A stretch of DNA of 45,627 bases, taken from assembly GCA_947461205.1 (NCBI GenBank), contig CANHJG010000031.1, positions 1 to 45,627 of the forward strand, given 5' to 3'. The notes under the pieces are model-generated. The model made no database searches, had not been told where the DNA came from, and was given only the letters and a program-made list of their open reading frames with translations. Within the stretch, counting starts at the first letter, position 1. Each line of letters begins with the position of its first letter. The DNA comes from Opitutia bacterium (lineage in GTDB: Bacteria > Verrucomicrobiota > Verrucomicrobiia > Opitutales > Opitutaceae). Below are positions 36,057 to 45,627 of the stretch, piece after piece. Both the position numbers and the translations under genes were made by a program.

Positions 36057-38129
36057 ATGACGCCCTCCGATCAACCCACCCCACTGCCGACGTGGATCTT
36101 TATCGTCGCCGATCTCGCCTTTATTGGCGCCGCCGGTGCCATCGCGTGGGGATCCCCTCGGCCGTTCCCCGACACCCGGATCTTTGCGATCGTCATCTGC
36201 CTGATCCTCGGGGTCATCTTCGGCCTCGTGCCCCTCATCGCCCGCTACGAGCGCGCAAAAAACGAAACACTCGACGATCGCCAGCGCGCCCTCGAAGCCC
36301 TCGCCCGCACAATCGGTTCCTCCGCCGAGCAAATCAGCATCGCCGCCAACGGCCTCCACGAAATCGCCGAACTCTCCCTCAAGAACCTCCGCCACGCCGA
36401 ACACCTCCCGCAGAAACTTTCGGAAAAAATTGCGGAGTTTCAGGCGCAGCTCGCCGCCGCCAACGACACCGAAAAGGACGAGCTCGAAAAAGAACTCGCC
36501 GCCCTCCGCTCCACCGAGAGCGACCGCCTCGAATCCATCTCCGATAAGCTCGCCCAATCCGCCGCCGACTGGGCCAGGCTCGAAGCTTCCGCGCAGAAAA
36601 ACCTCGCCGCCGTATCCGGCACCGCCGAACGCGCCGCCAGCGACGCTCTCGCCCAGCTCACCGCTGCGACCGCCACCGCCACCGCGACCACCGCCAGCGC
36701 GATCACCCAAGCCGCCGAAACCGCCGCCGCCTCGATCAGCCAGGCGGCCGCCCGCGCGGAACAGTCCTTGTCCGTCGCGACCGTCGAGGCCGAGCAAGCC
36801 CTCGCCCGCGCCCAAACCCGCGGCACCGCCGAGCTGGACGAAAAACTCGCCGCCGCCGGCCGCACCATCGCGGCGGACACCGCGACCGCACTCACGGCGT
36901 TCTCCACCGCCACCGCCGATTCCGTCGCGGCATTCTCTACGGCCAACGCCGCCGCGACGACCGCACTCGATGCCCAAGTTACCGCCGCCGCCGAGCGCAT
37001 CGAACGCGCCCTCGCCGCCGCATCCGTCCTGACTGCCCCCCTCGCCGCCGCCCTCGCCGAACCCTCCGCGGCGTCGCCTGCGCCTCCTCCCGCCGACCTC
37101 CCGCCGGTGGTCCCGCCAGCCACGGAAGGCACCGCCCATCCGCCCAAACGCCCGCGCAAACCCCGCCGCGAGCAACCCGCGCCCGAAGACACTCCCGCAC
37201 CCGTCGTTGAATCGGTCGCGCCGCCGTCCGCACCCGAGACTCCGTCGCCCGTCGAGGAACCCGGGCCAATCCTCCTCGAACCCATTCCCGAGGTGACCCC
37301 CGGCGCGCCGCAGACCTCCGACCCTTTCCCCGTCCCCGCCGCCGCCGAAACGCCGGAGCCCGCAGCCGCACCCGCCATCCCCGCCGCTCCCGAACCCGTC
37401 GCTCCCGCGCCGGAACCCGCACCCGTCGCCGAGCCAACCGTTCCCGAACCCGCCGCTCCCGCGCCCGTCGCACCCGCGCCTGAACCCGCACCCGACGCCA
37501 AGCCAACCGTTCCCGAACCCGCCGTTCCCGAGCCCGTCGCACCCGCGCCCTCCGCACCCGCGCCGGAACCCGAACCCGTCGCCGAGCCAACCGTTCCCGA
37601 ACCCGCCGCACCCGAGCCCGCCGCACCCGCGCCGGAACCCGCACCCGTCGCCGAGCCAACCGTTCCCGAACCCGCCGCTCCCGAGCCCGACGCTCCCGAG
37701 CCCGCAGCAGAATCCGCCGCCGCGGATGACGAGGAACCCAAATCATTCCGAAAACGCGCCGCGAAAAAAGTCGAGCCCGACGCAGAACCCGAGCCCGGAC
37801 TGGGACTCGAAATGGACGACACCCCCGCGCCGCAATCCGCCGAACTCGCCGAACGCGTCCTCACCTCCGACGGGGCCACGCGCCTCGTGGTCACGGCCTA
37901 CATCGGCATCGGCAACCGGCTGTTCATCCGGGGCGAGGGTCCCGGCCTCAGCTGGGAAAAAGGGGTCCCGCTGCAGTTCGTCTCCATCGGCAAATGGCGC
38001 TGGGAAACCAGCGATGCCACCGGGCCCGTCGGCTTCAAGCTGTACAAAAACGATTCCGTCGAATGCACCGCGCTCGGCTCGCAGATCCTCGACCCCGGCC
38101 ACCAACAGGAACTCACCGCGTCGTTCTGA
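36057..38129 (+). CDS. Membrane-anchored coiled-coil, Ala/Pro-rich protein with a C-terminal globular domain
   Basis: 690 aa in four parts. (1) Two membrane helices at residues 13-31 and 42-62. (2) Residues 65-330 are long Ala/Glu/Gln-rich helices, probably coiled coil, with low-complexity TATATATTASA-type runs. (3) Residues 335-590 are Pro/Ala/Glu-rich and disordered, with a basic patch (PPKRPRKPRRE). They include four imperfect repeats of the form APAPEPAPVAEPTVPEPAAP (DNA about 37390-37700). (4) Residues 602-690 form a compact domain: TRLVVTAYIGIGNRLFIRGE, GPGLSWEKGVPLQFVSIGKW, VGFKLYKNDSVE. This resembles the beta-sandwich of starch-binding/CBM20-CBM48-like modules, by eye only. Could be a cell-envelope spacer or a cytoplasmic polymer tether. 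Confidence 0.75.
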   Translation: MTPSDQPTPLPTWIFIVADLAFIGAAGAIAWGSPRPFPDTRIFAIVICLILGVIFGLVPLIARYERAKNETLDDRQRALEALARTIGSSAEQISIAANGLHEIAELSLKNLRHAEHLPQKLSEKIAEFQAQLAAANDTEKDELEKELAALRSTESDRLESISDKLAQSAADWARLEASAQKNLAAVSGTAERAASDALAQLTAATATATATTASAITQAAETAAASISQAAARAEQSLSVATVEAEQALARAQTRGTAELDEKLAAAGRTIAADTATALTAFSTATADSVAAFSTANAAATTALDAQVTAAAERIERALAAASVLTAPLAAALAEPSAASPAPPPADLPPVVPPATEGTAHPPKRPRKPRREQPAPEDTPAPVVESVAPPSAPETPSPVEEPGPILLEPIPEVTPGAPQTSDPFPVPAAAETPEPAAAPAIPAAPEPVAPAPEPAPVAEPTVPEPAAPAPVAPAPEPAPDAKPTVPEPAVPEPVAPAPSAPAPEPEPVAEPTVPEPAAPEPAAPAPEPAPVAEPTVPEPAAPEPDAPEPAAESAAADDEEPKSFRKRAAKKVEPDAEPEPGLGLEMDDTPAPQSAELAERVLTSDGATRLVVTAYIGIGNRLFIRGEGPGLSWEKGVPLQFVSIGKWRWETSDATGPVGFKLYKNDSVECTALGSQILDPGHQQELTASF

Positions 38130-38137
38130 GCGCGACC

Positions 38138-38353
38138 TCAGTAGTGCGGCGGGCGTTCCTCCGCCGCACTCTCCTCGCCACCCCCGCCCGCCCCCCCGCC
38201 CGCCTCGCGCTCGCGCAGCATCTTCACCTCGCGGCTCAACCGCTTGAGGGCGTCGGACATTTCGAGCATCGCCTTGTCCTGCGCGGTCACATGCCGCTCC
38301 AAATAGGCGATCTTCTCCTCCAGCCGGTGAATGCTCTCAGTGGGGTCGTTCAC
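38138..38353 (-). CDS. slyX: SlyX-family protein
   Basis: 71 aa from GTG 38353; a longer frame to 38410 begins with a very basic non-family stretch. ESIHRLEEKIAYLERHVTAQ and DALKRLSREVKMLRERE form the coiled coil of SlyX, and the typical ending PPHY is present. A Gly-rich linker (AGGGAGGGGEE) is unusual for the family. The start lies inside the end of the response regulator gene (17-bp overlap), so translation is probably coupled. The cellular role of SlyX is unclear. Confidence 0.85.
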   Translation of the reverse strand: MNDPTESIHRLEEKIAYLERHVTAQDKAMLEMSDALKRLSREVKMLREREAGGGAGGGGEESAAEERPPHY

Positions 38354-38957
38354 CGTGAGGCGGCGTTCGCGGCGCGGTCGCCGCTTTGATTTCCGCGAGC
38401 TGGGGCACAATCACGCTCGTGTAACAGTCGGGGCACACCGAGTGGCTGAATTCGCTCCCCGTGCGCTCGTTGATGTAGCCCTCCATCTGCTGCCAATAAT
38501 TCTGGTCATCGCGGATTTTCTTGCAGTAGGAACAGATCGGCAGGAGCTCCTCGAGTTGCCGGACCTGCGTCGTGTAACCCAGGATACGCTCGGCCACCCG
38601 CAGCCGCGTCCACAGCTCCGGCAGGTCGAGCGGCTTGGTCAGGAAATCGTCCACCCCCGCGTCGGCGGCGGCACGCTGGTTCGCCTCGGTCGCGTCCCGG
38701 CTCGTGAGCAAAATGAAATACGTATAGTCCTTGGCCCGCCCCGCCCGGATGCGCCGGCACAACTCAAGCCCGTCGGACCGCGGCATCATCCAGTCGCTCA
38801 CGACCACCCGCACCGGCTCCGCCTGCAATTTCTCCCACGCCTGCTCGCCATCCTCCGCCTCGATCATGTCATGGTTCAGCCGATGAAGGGCCTGGCGCAA
38901 TACGGCGCGGGAAACGGCATCGTCGTCAACGGTGAGAATTTTCACGGGGGTGCCCAA
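38337..38957 (-). CDS. Response regulator with receiver domain and Cys-rich C-terminal domain
   Basis: 206 aa. Receiver domain at residues 5-125: acidic pocket TVDDD, phospho-acceptor Asp55 in VVVSDWMMPRSDG, switch Thr in ILLTSRD and Lys in FLTKPLD. Residues 130-190 are a small domain: LLPICSYCKKIRDD, YWQQMEGYINERTG, FSHSVCPDCYTSV. This C-x2-C ... C-x2-C block could bind a metal. Similar tails follow PAS, GAF or receiver domains in several phyla, with unknown output. No DNA-binding or enzymatic domain is present. No histidine kinase is nearby. Confidence 0.9.
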   Translation of the reverse strand: MGTPVKILTVDDDAVSRAVLRQALHRLNHDMIEAEDGEQAWEKLQAEPVRVVVSDWMMPRSDGLELCRRIRAGRAKDYTYFILLTSRDATEANQRAAADAGVDDFLTKPLDLPELWTRLRVAERILGYTTQVRQLEELLPICSYCKKIRDDQNYWQQMEGYINERTGSEFSHSVCPDCYTSVIVPQLAEIKAATAPRTPPHGERPH

Positions 38958-38991
38958 AGAGGTGATTTCTCCCGCCGCGCATTCGCAACCC

Positions 38992-41229
38992 TTAAAGCGC
39001 CGCCCCCCCGGCCAGCAGCACCCGCAATGCCGCCGGATCCGTCACCGGCGCCTGGCAGGCCCCCGCTTCGCACACATACGCCGTCGCCTTCCCGTCCATC
39101 GGCCGCATCGCCGCCATCTCCGGCGCCCGCGCCGCCCACCACGCACGGTCGGCGTCGTCCGTCACCGCCACCACCGCCCGCCCCGGGCCGAGGCGTTCCT
39201 GCAGCACCGCCGCCAGCGCCCGAAAATCATCCGCCCCCGGGTCGCCCGCCAACACCACCTGCCGCGGGACTTCCAGCGCCAGCTCCAGCGCGCACAACAT
39301 CTGGGGCAGGCCGTGCGGCGTCCGGCTCCAGGTCGCGCGAAACGCCTCGAGACAGCGCACCCCGCGCTCGCGCCGGGCCTCGTCGCGCCCCAGCGCCCCG
39401 AGCCGCAGCAAATTCATCGCCGCCACCGAACTCGGCGCCGGCTCCGCCCCGTCATAGTCCTCCTTCAGCCGGAGCACGATGCTCGCGTCGCCCGCCGCCG
39501 AGTTGAAATACCCCCCGCGCTCCCCGTCCCAAAACTGTTCGTCCATTTTCGTCTGCAGGGCCTCGGCCCACTGCAACCAGCGCAGCCCAAACGACGCCTC
39601 GTAGAGGTCGAGCAGCCCCTGGATAAAATACGCATAGTCCTCCGCAAACCCCTCCGCCGCCCCGCGCCCCGCCCGCCAGCTGCGATACAATACCCCGCGT
39701 GCCGGATCGAACAGCTCGCGCCCGACGAACTCCGCCGCCCGCACCGCCGCCGCCTTATGGCGTGCGCTTTCTTCGGCCGCGGCCGCGCGCGCTTTCTCCC
39801 CGCTCTCGCCCCCGCCCCCCAACACCTGCGCCGCCTTCGCCAACGCCGAAATCATCAGCCCGTTGTTCGCCGTCACGATCTTGTCGTCGAGCAGGGGCCG
39901 CGGCCGGACCGCCCGCGCCGCACGCAACGTCGCCAATGCCGCCGTCAGCCGGTCGTTCGCCTCCTCCGGTTCGAGCGCAAACTGCTGGGCCGTGTCCCGC
40001 AGCGACCGCCGCTGGGCGAGAATATTTTTTCCGCGAAATTCGCCGTGTGGATCGAGCGGCCCGGTCACGTTCCCGTTTTCCGTCACCCCGAAATGCGCCG
40101 CCACCAGCGCGAAGCTGTCCCCGAGCACCGCGCGCAGCTCCGCCGCTTCCCAGACATAAAACGCGCCCTCCGTGTGCTCCGCCGCCCCCGCCCCGCCGAC
40201 CACCGCGCTGTCCGCATCCTCCGCCGTGAAAAACCCGCCCGCCGGACTCGTCAGATCGCGCGCCACATAGTCGAAAATATCCCGCGCCATCCACGCGAAG
40301 CGCTCGTCACCCGTCGCCTGCCGCGCCGTCAGACAGTTGATCGCGATCTGCGCCTGGTCATAGAGCATTTTCTCGAAGTGCGGCACGCACCAGCCCACGT
40401 CCACCGCGTAACGATGATACCCGCCGCCCACCGGGTCGTGGATGCCCCCGCGCGCCATCCCGCGCAGCGTCGCCGTCGCCAGCCGCACCGCCTCGGCGCC
40501 GGTCTCACTGCCCACGCCCTGGATCGCCGCGACGCGAAACAGGAAATTCAAATTCGACGCGCGCGGAAATTTCGGGGCGCCGCCAAACCCGCCGTTCGCC
40601 GCATCGCCCGCCTCGCAGAAATACTGGAAGCCCTGCTCAAACGCCTCTCCGCCCGCCTCCGCTAACGACGGCTCCTCCTGTCCCCGGTCCTCCCCCCTCC
40701 GTCCTCCGTCCTCGGTCCCCTGACCTTCGTGATACGCCCGCAGCGTCCCGAGCACGCGCTCGCTTTCCTCGAGCAGCTTCACGCGTTCGTTTTTCCAACC
40801 CGCCGCGATCGCCCGCAAAATCGCCGGAAACCCGGGCCGCCCCGGCCGGTCCTCCGGCGGAAAATACGTGCCGCCGTAAAATGGTTTCAGCTCCGGCGTC
40901 AGCCACGCACTCAACGGCCACCCGCCGTGCCCCGTTAACGCCTGCACGTAGGCCATGTAAACCTTGTCGACATCGGGCCGCTCCTCGCGGTCCACCTTGA
41001 TCGCCACAAACTCCGCGTTGAGGATCTCCGCCACCGCCGCGCTCGCGAACGATTCGTGCGCCATCACGTGACACCAATGGCACGTCGAATACCCGATGCT
41101 CAAAAAAATCGGCTTCGCCTCCGCCCGCGCCCGCGCAAACGCCGCCTCGCCCCACGGCAGCCAGTGCACCGGATTCTCGGCATGCTGGAGCAGGTAGGGC
41201 GATTTCTCGGTCGCGAGCGCGTTGGGCAT
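38992..41229 (-). CDS. Thioredoxin-like DUF255 protein (YyaL / SPATA20 family)
   Basis: 745 aa from ATG 41229 ([20 protein letters not shown]); the open frame continues 14 codons upstream without family similarity. N-terminal thioredoxin-like domain: [20 protein letters not shown] with CHWC as the redox pair, then [14 protein letters not shown] and [15 protein letters not shown]. An (alpha/alpha)6-type barrel follows, with [30 protein letters not shown] and [12 protein letters not shown]. Family function is not settled. Between the domains is a repetitive hydrophilic insert ([17 protein letters not shown]), encoded by GGACGGAG-like DNA repeats. Normal length for the family otherwise. Confidence 0.92.
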   Translation of the reverse strand: MPNALATEKSPYLLQHAENPVHWLPWGEAAFARARAEAKPIFLSIGYSTCHWCHVMAHESFASAAVAEILNAEFVAIKVDREERPDVDKVYMAYVQALTGHGGWPLSAWLTPELKPFYGGTYFPPEDRPGRPGFPAILRAIAAGWKNERVKLLEESERVLGTLRAYHEGQGTEDGGRRGEDRGQEEPSLAEAGGEAFEQGFQYFCEAGDAANGGFGGAPKFPRASNLNFLFRVAAIQGVGSETGAEAVRLATATLRGMARGGIHDPVGGGYHRYAVDVGWCVPHFEKMLYDQAQIAINCLTARQATGDERFAWMARDIFDYVARDLTSPAGGFFTAEDADSAVVGGAGAAEHTEGAFYVWEAAELRAVLGDSFALVAAHFGVTENGNVTGPLDPHGEFRGKNILAQRRSLRDTAQQFALEPEEANDRLTAALATLRAARAVRPRPLLDDKIVTANNGLMISALAKAAQVLGGGGESGEKARAAAAEESARHKAAAVRAAEFVGRELFDPARGVLYRSWRAGRGAAEGFAEDYAYFIQGLLDLYEASFGLRWLQWAEALQTKMDEQFWDGERGGYFNSAAGDASIVLRLKEDYDGAEPAPSSVAAMNLLRLGALGRDEARRERGVRCLEAFRATWSRTPHGLPQMLCALELALEVPRQVVLAGDPGADDFRALAAVLQERLGPGRAVVAVTDDADRAWWAARAPEMAAMRPMDGKATAYVCEAGACQAPVTDPAALRVLLAGGAAL

Positions 41230-41494
41230 GGGTCGATCAGCGCACGCCGCCGCCCGGGCGCAAGCCCGCAATCACCGCTCCGCCGCGTCGCCCCATTCCG
41301 CCGGACCCCGCGCCCCACCGACCGCCACCGCCGGCCACCCCCGGTGCCTCTACGTAATAAACATTCTGATACGCAAAAGAGGACCGACCGGGCCGCGCCA
41401 GGCGGACCGCGGGTTGGGGCGGCGGCAGCGGCGGGGCCCATGCCCCGCCAAACAAAATGCTCGGCCGGGCCCGGCCGCGCCGGCACCGCGCTCC

Positions 41495-42541
41495 TCAGTT
41501 CCCCAACACCCAGTTGAAAATCAGCGGCGCCACGATCGTCGCATCGCTCTCCACGATGAACTTCGGCGTCGAACCCGCCAGCTTGCCCCACGTGATCTTC
41601 TCGTTCGGCACCGCGCCGGAATAACTCCCGTAGCTCGTCGTCGAGTCGCTGATCTGCGCAAAATACCCCCAGAGCGGCACACCGGTGCGCTGGAGATCCT
41701 GGTGCAGCATCGGCACCACGCAGATCGGAAAATCGCCCGCAATGCCGCCGCCGATCTGGAAAAAGCCGATCGAGCCTTCGCCGTTCTTCAGCTTCTTCGC
41801 CGTCGCCGTATACCATTCGGCCAGCCACGTCATGTATTCGATCCCCGTGCGCACCGTGTGGACGTTCTTGATTTCCCCCGTCACGCAGCGGCCCGCATAC
41901 ATGTTGCCCAGCGTCGCATCTTCCCAGCCCGGGACGATGATCGGCAGGTTCTTCTCGCACGCGGCGAGCATCCACGAGTTCTTCGGATCGATCTGGTAGC
42001 TCTTCTTCAGTTTTCCGCTCCGGATAATCTTGTACATGAACTCGTGCGGGAAATACCGCTCGCCCGCCTGGTCAGCCTTCGTCCACTCGTCGGCGACCAC
42101 CGCCTCGATCCGGCGCATCGCTTCCATCTCGGGAATGCACGTGTCGGTCACGCGGTTCATGTGGCGCTTCACCAACTCGACTTCGTCCTCCGCCGTCAGG
42201 TGGCGATAGTGCGGCACGCGCTCATAGTAATCGTGCGCGACGAGATTGAAAATATCCTCCTCGAGGTTGGCCCCCGTGCAGACAATCGCGTGGACCTTGT
42301 CCTGGCGGATCATCTCGGCGAGCGAGATGCCGAGCTCGGCCGTCGACATCGCGCCGGCCAGCGTGACCAGCATTTTGCCGCCCGCCTGGAGATGCGTCTC
42401 GTAGCCTTTCGCGGCATCGACGAGCGCGGCGGCATTGAAATGCCGGTAGTGATGCGCGATAAATTTCGAGATCGGGCCCTTCTTCGCCGCGAGCGCGGCG
42501 TTCACGGCTTCAGGTTTTACTCTGGCTTTCTTGGCTTTCAT
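41495..42541 (-). CDS. Deoxyhypusine synthase-like protein
   Basis: 348 aa from ATG 42541 (MKAKKARVKPEAVN); the longer open frame is a shadow of the divergent gene. Family blocks: KMLVTLAGAMSTAELGISLA, VHAIVCTGANLEEDIFNLVA, NLPIIVPGWEDATLGNM, GFFQIGGGIAGDFPICVVPM and SGAVPNEKITWGKL, whose WGK holds the Lys that forms the enzyme-butylimine intermediate in the eukaryotic enzyme. Bacteria lack eIF5A, so the acceptor of the aminobutyl group from spermidine is probably a polyamine (homospermidine or similar) or unknown. Divergent from the EamA transporter with 93 bp between starts. Confidence 0.92.
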   Translation of the reverse strand: MKAKKARVKPEAVNAALAAKKGPISKFIAHHYRHFNAAALVDAAKGYETHLQAGGKMLVTLAGAMSTAELGISLAEMIRQDKVHAIVCTGANLEEDIFNLVAHDYYERVPHYRHLTAEDEVELVKRHMNRVTDTCIPEMEAMRRIEAVVADEWTKADQAGERYFPHEFMYKIIRSGKLKKSYQIDPKNSWMLAACEKNLPIIVPGWEDATLGNMYAGRCVTGEIKNVHTVRTGIEYMTWLAEWYTATAKKLKNGEGSIGFFQIGGGIAGDFPICVVPMLHQDLQRTGVPLWGYFAQISDSTTSYGSYSGAVPNEKITWGKLAGSTPKFIVESDATIVAPLIFNWVLGN

Positions 42542-42634
42542 GGATGCCGGGCAAATTGCGCGGCGCGGTGACGGTGCGCCACAAAAAACCGTCGCCTCGT
42601 CCGTCCCCGTGCGTTCTCGTCGCCGTTTCCGCCG

Positions 42635-43552
42635 ATGCTCGCCTCGTTTCTCGCCGCCTTCTTCTTCGCGCTCAACGCCACCTGCGCGAGCCACAGCGTG
42701 CGGGCCTCCGGCTCCCTCCGCGCCAATCTCGGCCGCCTCCTCGTCGCCTGCGCCGCCCTCGGCCTCTTCGCCCACACCCTCGGCCACGGCTTCACCAGCG
42801 CGAGCGTGCCGTGGTTCCTCCTGAGCGGCGTCATCGGCATGGGTCTCGGCGACCTCGGCGTCTACGGCGCGCTCCCGCTGCTCGGCTCGCGCCTCACCGT
42901 CCTGATGACCCAATGTCTCGCCGCACCCATCGCCGCCGCCGGCGAATGGCTCTGGCTCGGCACCCGGCTCACCCCCGCGCAAATCCTCTGGGGCCTCGTC
43001 ATCCTCGCCGGCGTCGCCGTCGCCCTGCTCCCCAGCAAGGCCAGCCCGCCGCGCGTGAAGGTCAAACCCGTCGGCTTTCTCTTCGGCCTGCTCGCCGCCG
43101 CCGGCCAGGGCTTCGGCGCCCTCGTCAGCCGCAAGGGCGTCGATGTCGCCGTGGCCGCCGGCGAGTCCACCCACCACGCCACCTTCGGCCTCACCGCCGC
43201 CTACCACCGCATCTTCGCCGGCCTCGTGTTCACCGCCGCCTGGTTTCTCTTCCTCCGCGCCCTCCGCCGCCTGCCCGCGGCGCCCGCCACGATCCCCGAT
43301 CCCGCCGCCCGCCGCCGCGCCCGGCTCTGGATTCTCGCCAACGGCTGCGCCGGCCCCGTCCTCGGCGTCGGCTGCTACCAATGGGCCCTCGCCACCACCC
43401 CCAGCGGCCTCGTCCTCCCCATCGCCGCCACCACTCCGCTCCTCGCCCTTCCCATCGCCTTCTGGCTCGAGGGCGACCGCCCGACCCGCCGCGCCCTTGG
43501 CGGCGGCGTCATTGCCGTCGCCGGCTGCATCGCCCTCACGCTGGCCAAATAA
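42635..43552 (+). CDS. EamA/DMT-family transporter
   Basis: 305 aa, ten predicted membrane helices in two repeated halves, as in drug/metabolite transporters. Typical features are the first-helix FLAAFFFALNATCASHSV, GMGLGDLGVYGALPLLGSRL in the first half and ALATTPSGLVLPIAATTPLL and AFWLEGDRPTRRALGGGVIA in the second. Substrate is unknown; family members export amino acids or other small metabolites. Shares its 5' region with the deoxyhypusine synthase-like gene. Confidence 0.88.
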   Translation: MLASFLAAFFFALNATCASHSVRASGSLRANLGRLLVACAALGLFAHTLGHGFTSASVPWFLLSGVIGMGLGDLGVYGALPLLGSRLTVLMTQCLAAPIAAAGEWLWLGTRLTPAQILWGLVILAGVAVALLPSKASPPRVKVKPVGFLFGLLAAAGQGFGALVSRKGVDVAVAAGESTHHATFGLTAAYHRIFAGLVFTAAWFLFLRALRRLPAAPATIPDPAARRRARLWILANGCAGPVLGVGCYQWALATTPSGLVLPIAATTPLLALPIAFWLEGDRPTRRALGGGVIAVAGCIALTLAK

Positions 43553-43644
43553 AGCGCCTCCCCGGCCCCGCCCCCCCTTTTCCACCCCGCCCAAAGGCCG
43601 CCATTGACGCCGCGCCCCCGCCTCGTGTTTGCTGTTTGGTTCCG

Positions 43645-45510
<1,866 letters not shown>

Positions 45511-45544
45511 GTCATGCCGCCGACCGTGCCGCCTCGCCTGCCCC

Positions 45545-45627
45545 GTAGGCTGTAGGCCACCAGCCGCCCGCTTGCTGGCGCTCCCTCCGATGTAGGCCGT
45601 AGGCCGCGAGCTTGCTCGCGCTCCCGC
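45545..45627. repeat. REP-like palindromes at the right edge
   Basis: GTAGGCTGTAGGCC, then CGCTTGCTGGCGCTCCCTCC, then GTAGGCCGTAGGCC and GCGAGCTTGCTCGCGCTCCC. The last core is identical to that of the array at 33.5 kb. The array runs off the window. Confidence 0.8.

Noticed and set aside
41230-41494. Possible small gene between the DUF255 and deoxyhypusine synthase-like genes
   Set aside because: Frames are Gly/Arg/Pro-rich with no start or motif that stands out; GC-rich inverted repeats near 41420-41485 are more likely 3' structure.
42542-43594. N-terminal extension of the deoxyhypusine synthase-like protein
   Set aside because: Gly/Glu/Ala-rich antisense of eamA; the family starts at 42541.
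42544-43644. N-terminal extension of the ABC-F ATPase
   Set aside because: Arg/Pro-rich sequence overlapping the intact eamA gene; ATG 43645 begins the first cassette normally.

Overview
The window reads as a chromosomal stretch of a high-G+C Gram-negative bacterium, most likely Verrucomicrobiota and probably near Opitutus (family Opitutaceae). This is inferred from gene content and style, since no rRNA is present. Signs are a large TonB-dependent receptor with a C-terminal Phe, a family GH95 fucosidase, repeated Gfo/Idh/MocA oxidoreductases and sugar isomerase-like barrels beside an MFS permease, PilA-like pilins, and start codons that mostly lack a clear Shine-Dalgarno sequence.

Layout. 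1-6.2 kb (minus strand): two tandem GT-C membrane glycosyltransferase-like paralogues, two tandem almost identical type IV pilin-like proteins each with its own terminator, then rsfS and nadD overlapping by 4 bp. 6.3 kb: tRNA-Leu(UAA). 6.6-17.1 kb: a catabolic block. A six-gene plus-strand run encodes an SDR epimerase-like protein, a DapA/NanA-like aldolase, NagA, NagB, an exported Gfo/Idh/MocA protein and a sugar isomerase-like protein. It converges on a minus-strand M20 deacylase plus TetR regulator, and is followed by an MFS permease plus a second Gfo/Idh protein ending at a strong terminator. Together these look like a pathway that imports and dismantles an N-acetylated amino-sugar derivative down to fructose-6-phosphate. 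The substrate cannot be read from sequence, and this block is my main candidate for an undescribed system.

17.1-18.3 kb is gene-poor, with a GC-rich structured stretch, a REP-like palindrome and a coding remnant. 18.3-20.8 kb is a divergent membrane pyrophosphatase. 20.9-21.5 kb is a decayed IS4-type transposase. 21.5-23.9 kb holds an arylamine N-acetyltransferase and a cytochrome c/sugar dehydrogenase fusion whose 3' end lies in a 151-bp tandem duplication. 24.2-25.1 kb holds a broken Uma2 gene and a truncated transglutaminase-like gene. 25.2-32.3 kb holds a TonB-dependent receptor divergent from gamma-glutamyltransferase and a GH95 fucosidase.

32.3-34.1 kb is a second decay zone with a possible methyltransferase tail, a tandem array of REP-like palindromes and an aldo/keto reductase fragment. 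34.1-38.1 kb holds a small membrane protein, a small secreted protein, a secreted protein with seven EF-hand loops, a small unknown and a large membrane-anchored Ala/Pro-rich protein. 38.1-45.5 kb holds slyX, a response regulator with a Cys-rich tail, a thioredoxin-like DUF255 protein, a deoxyhypusine synthase-like enzyme, an EamA permease and an ABC-F ATPase. The window ends in more REP-like sequence.
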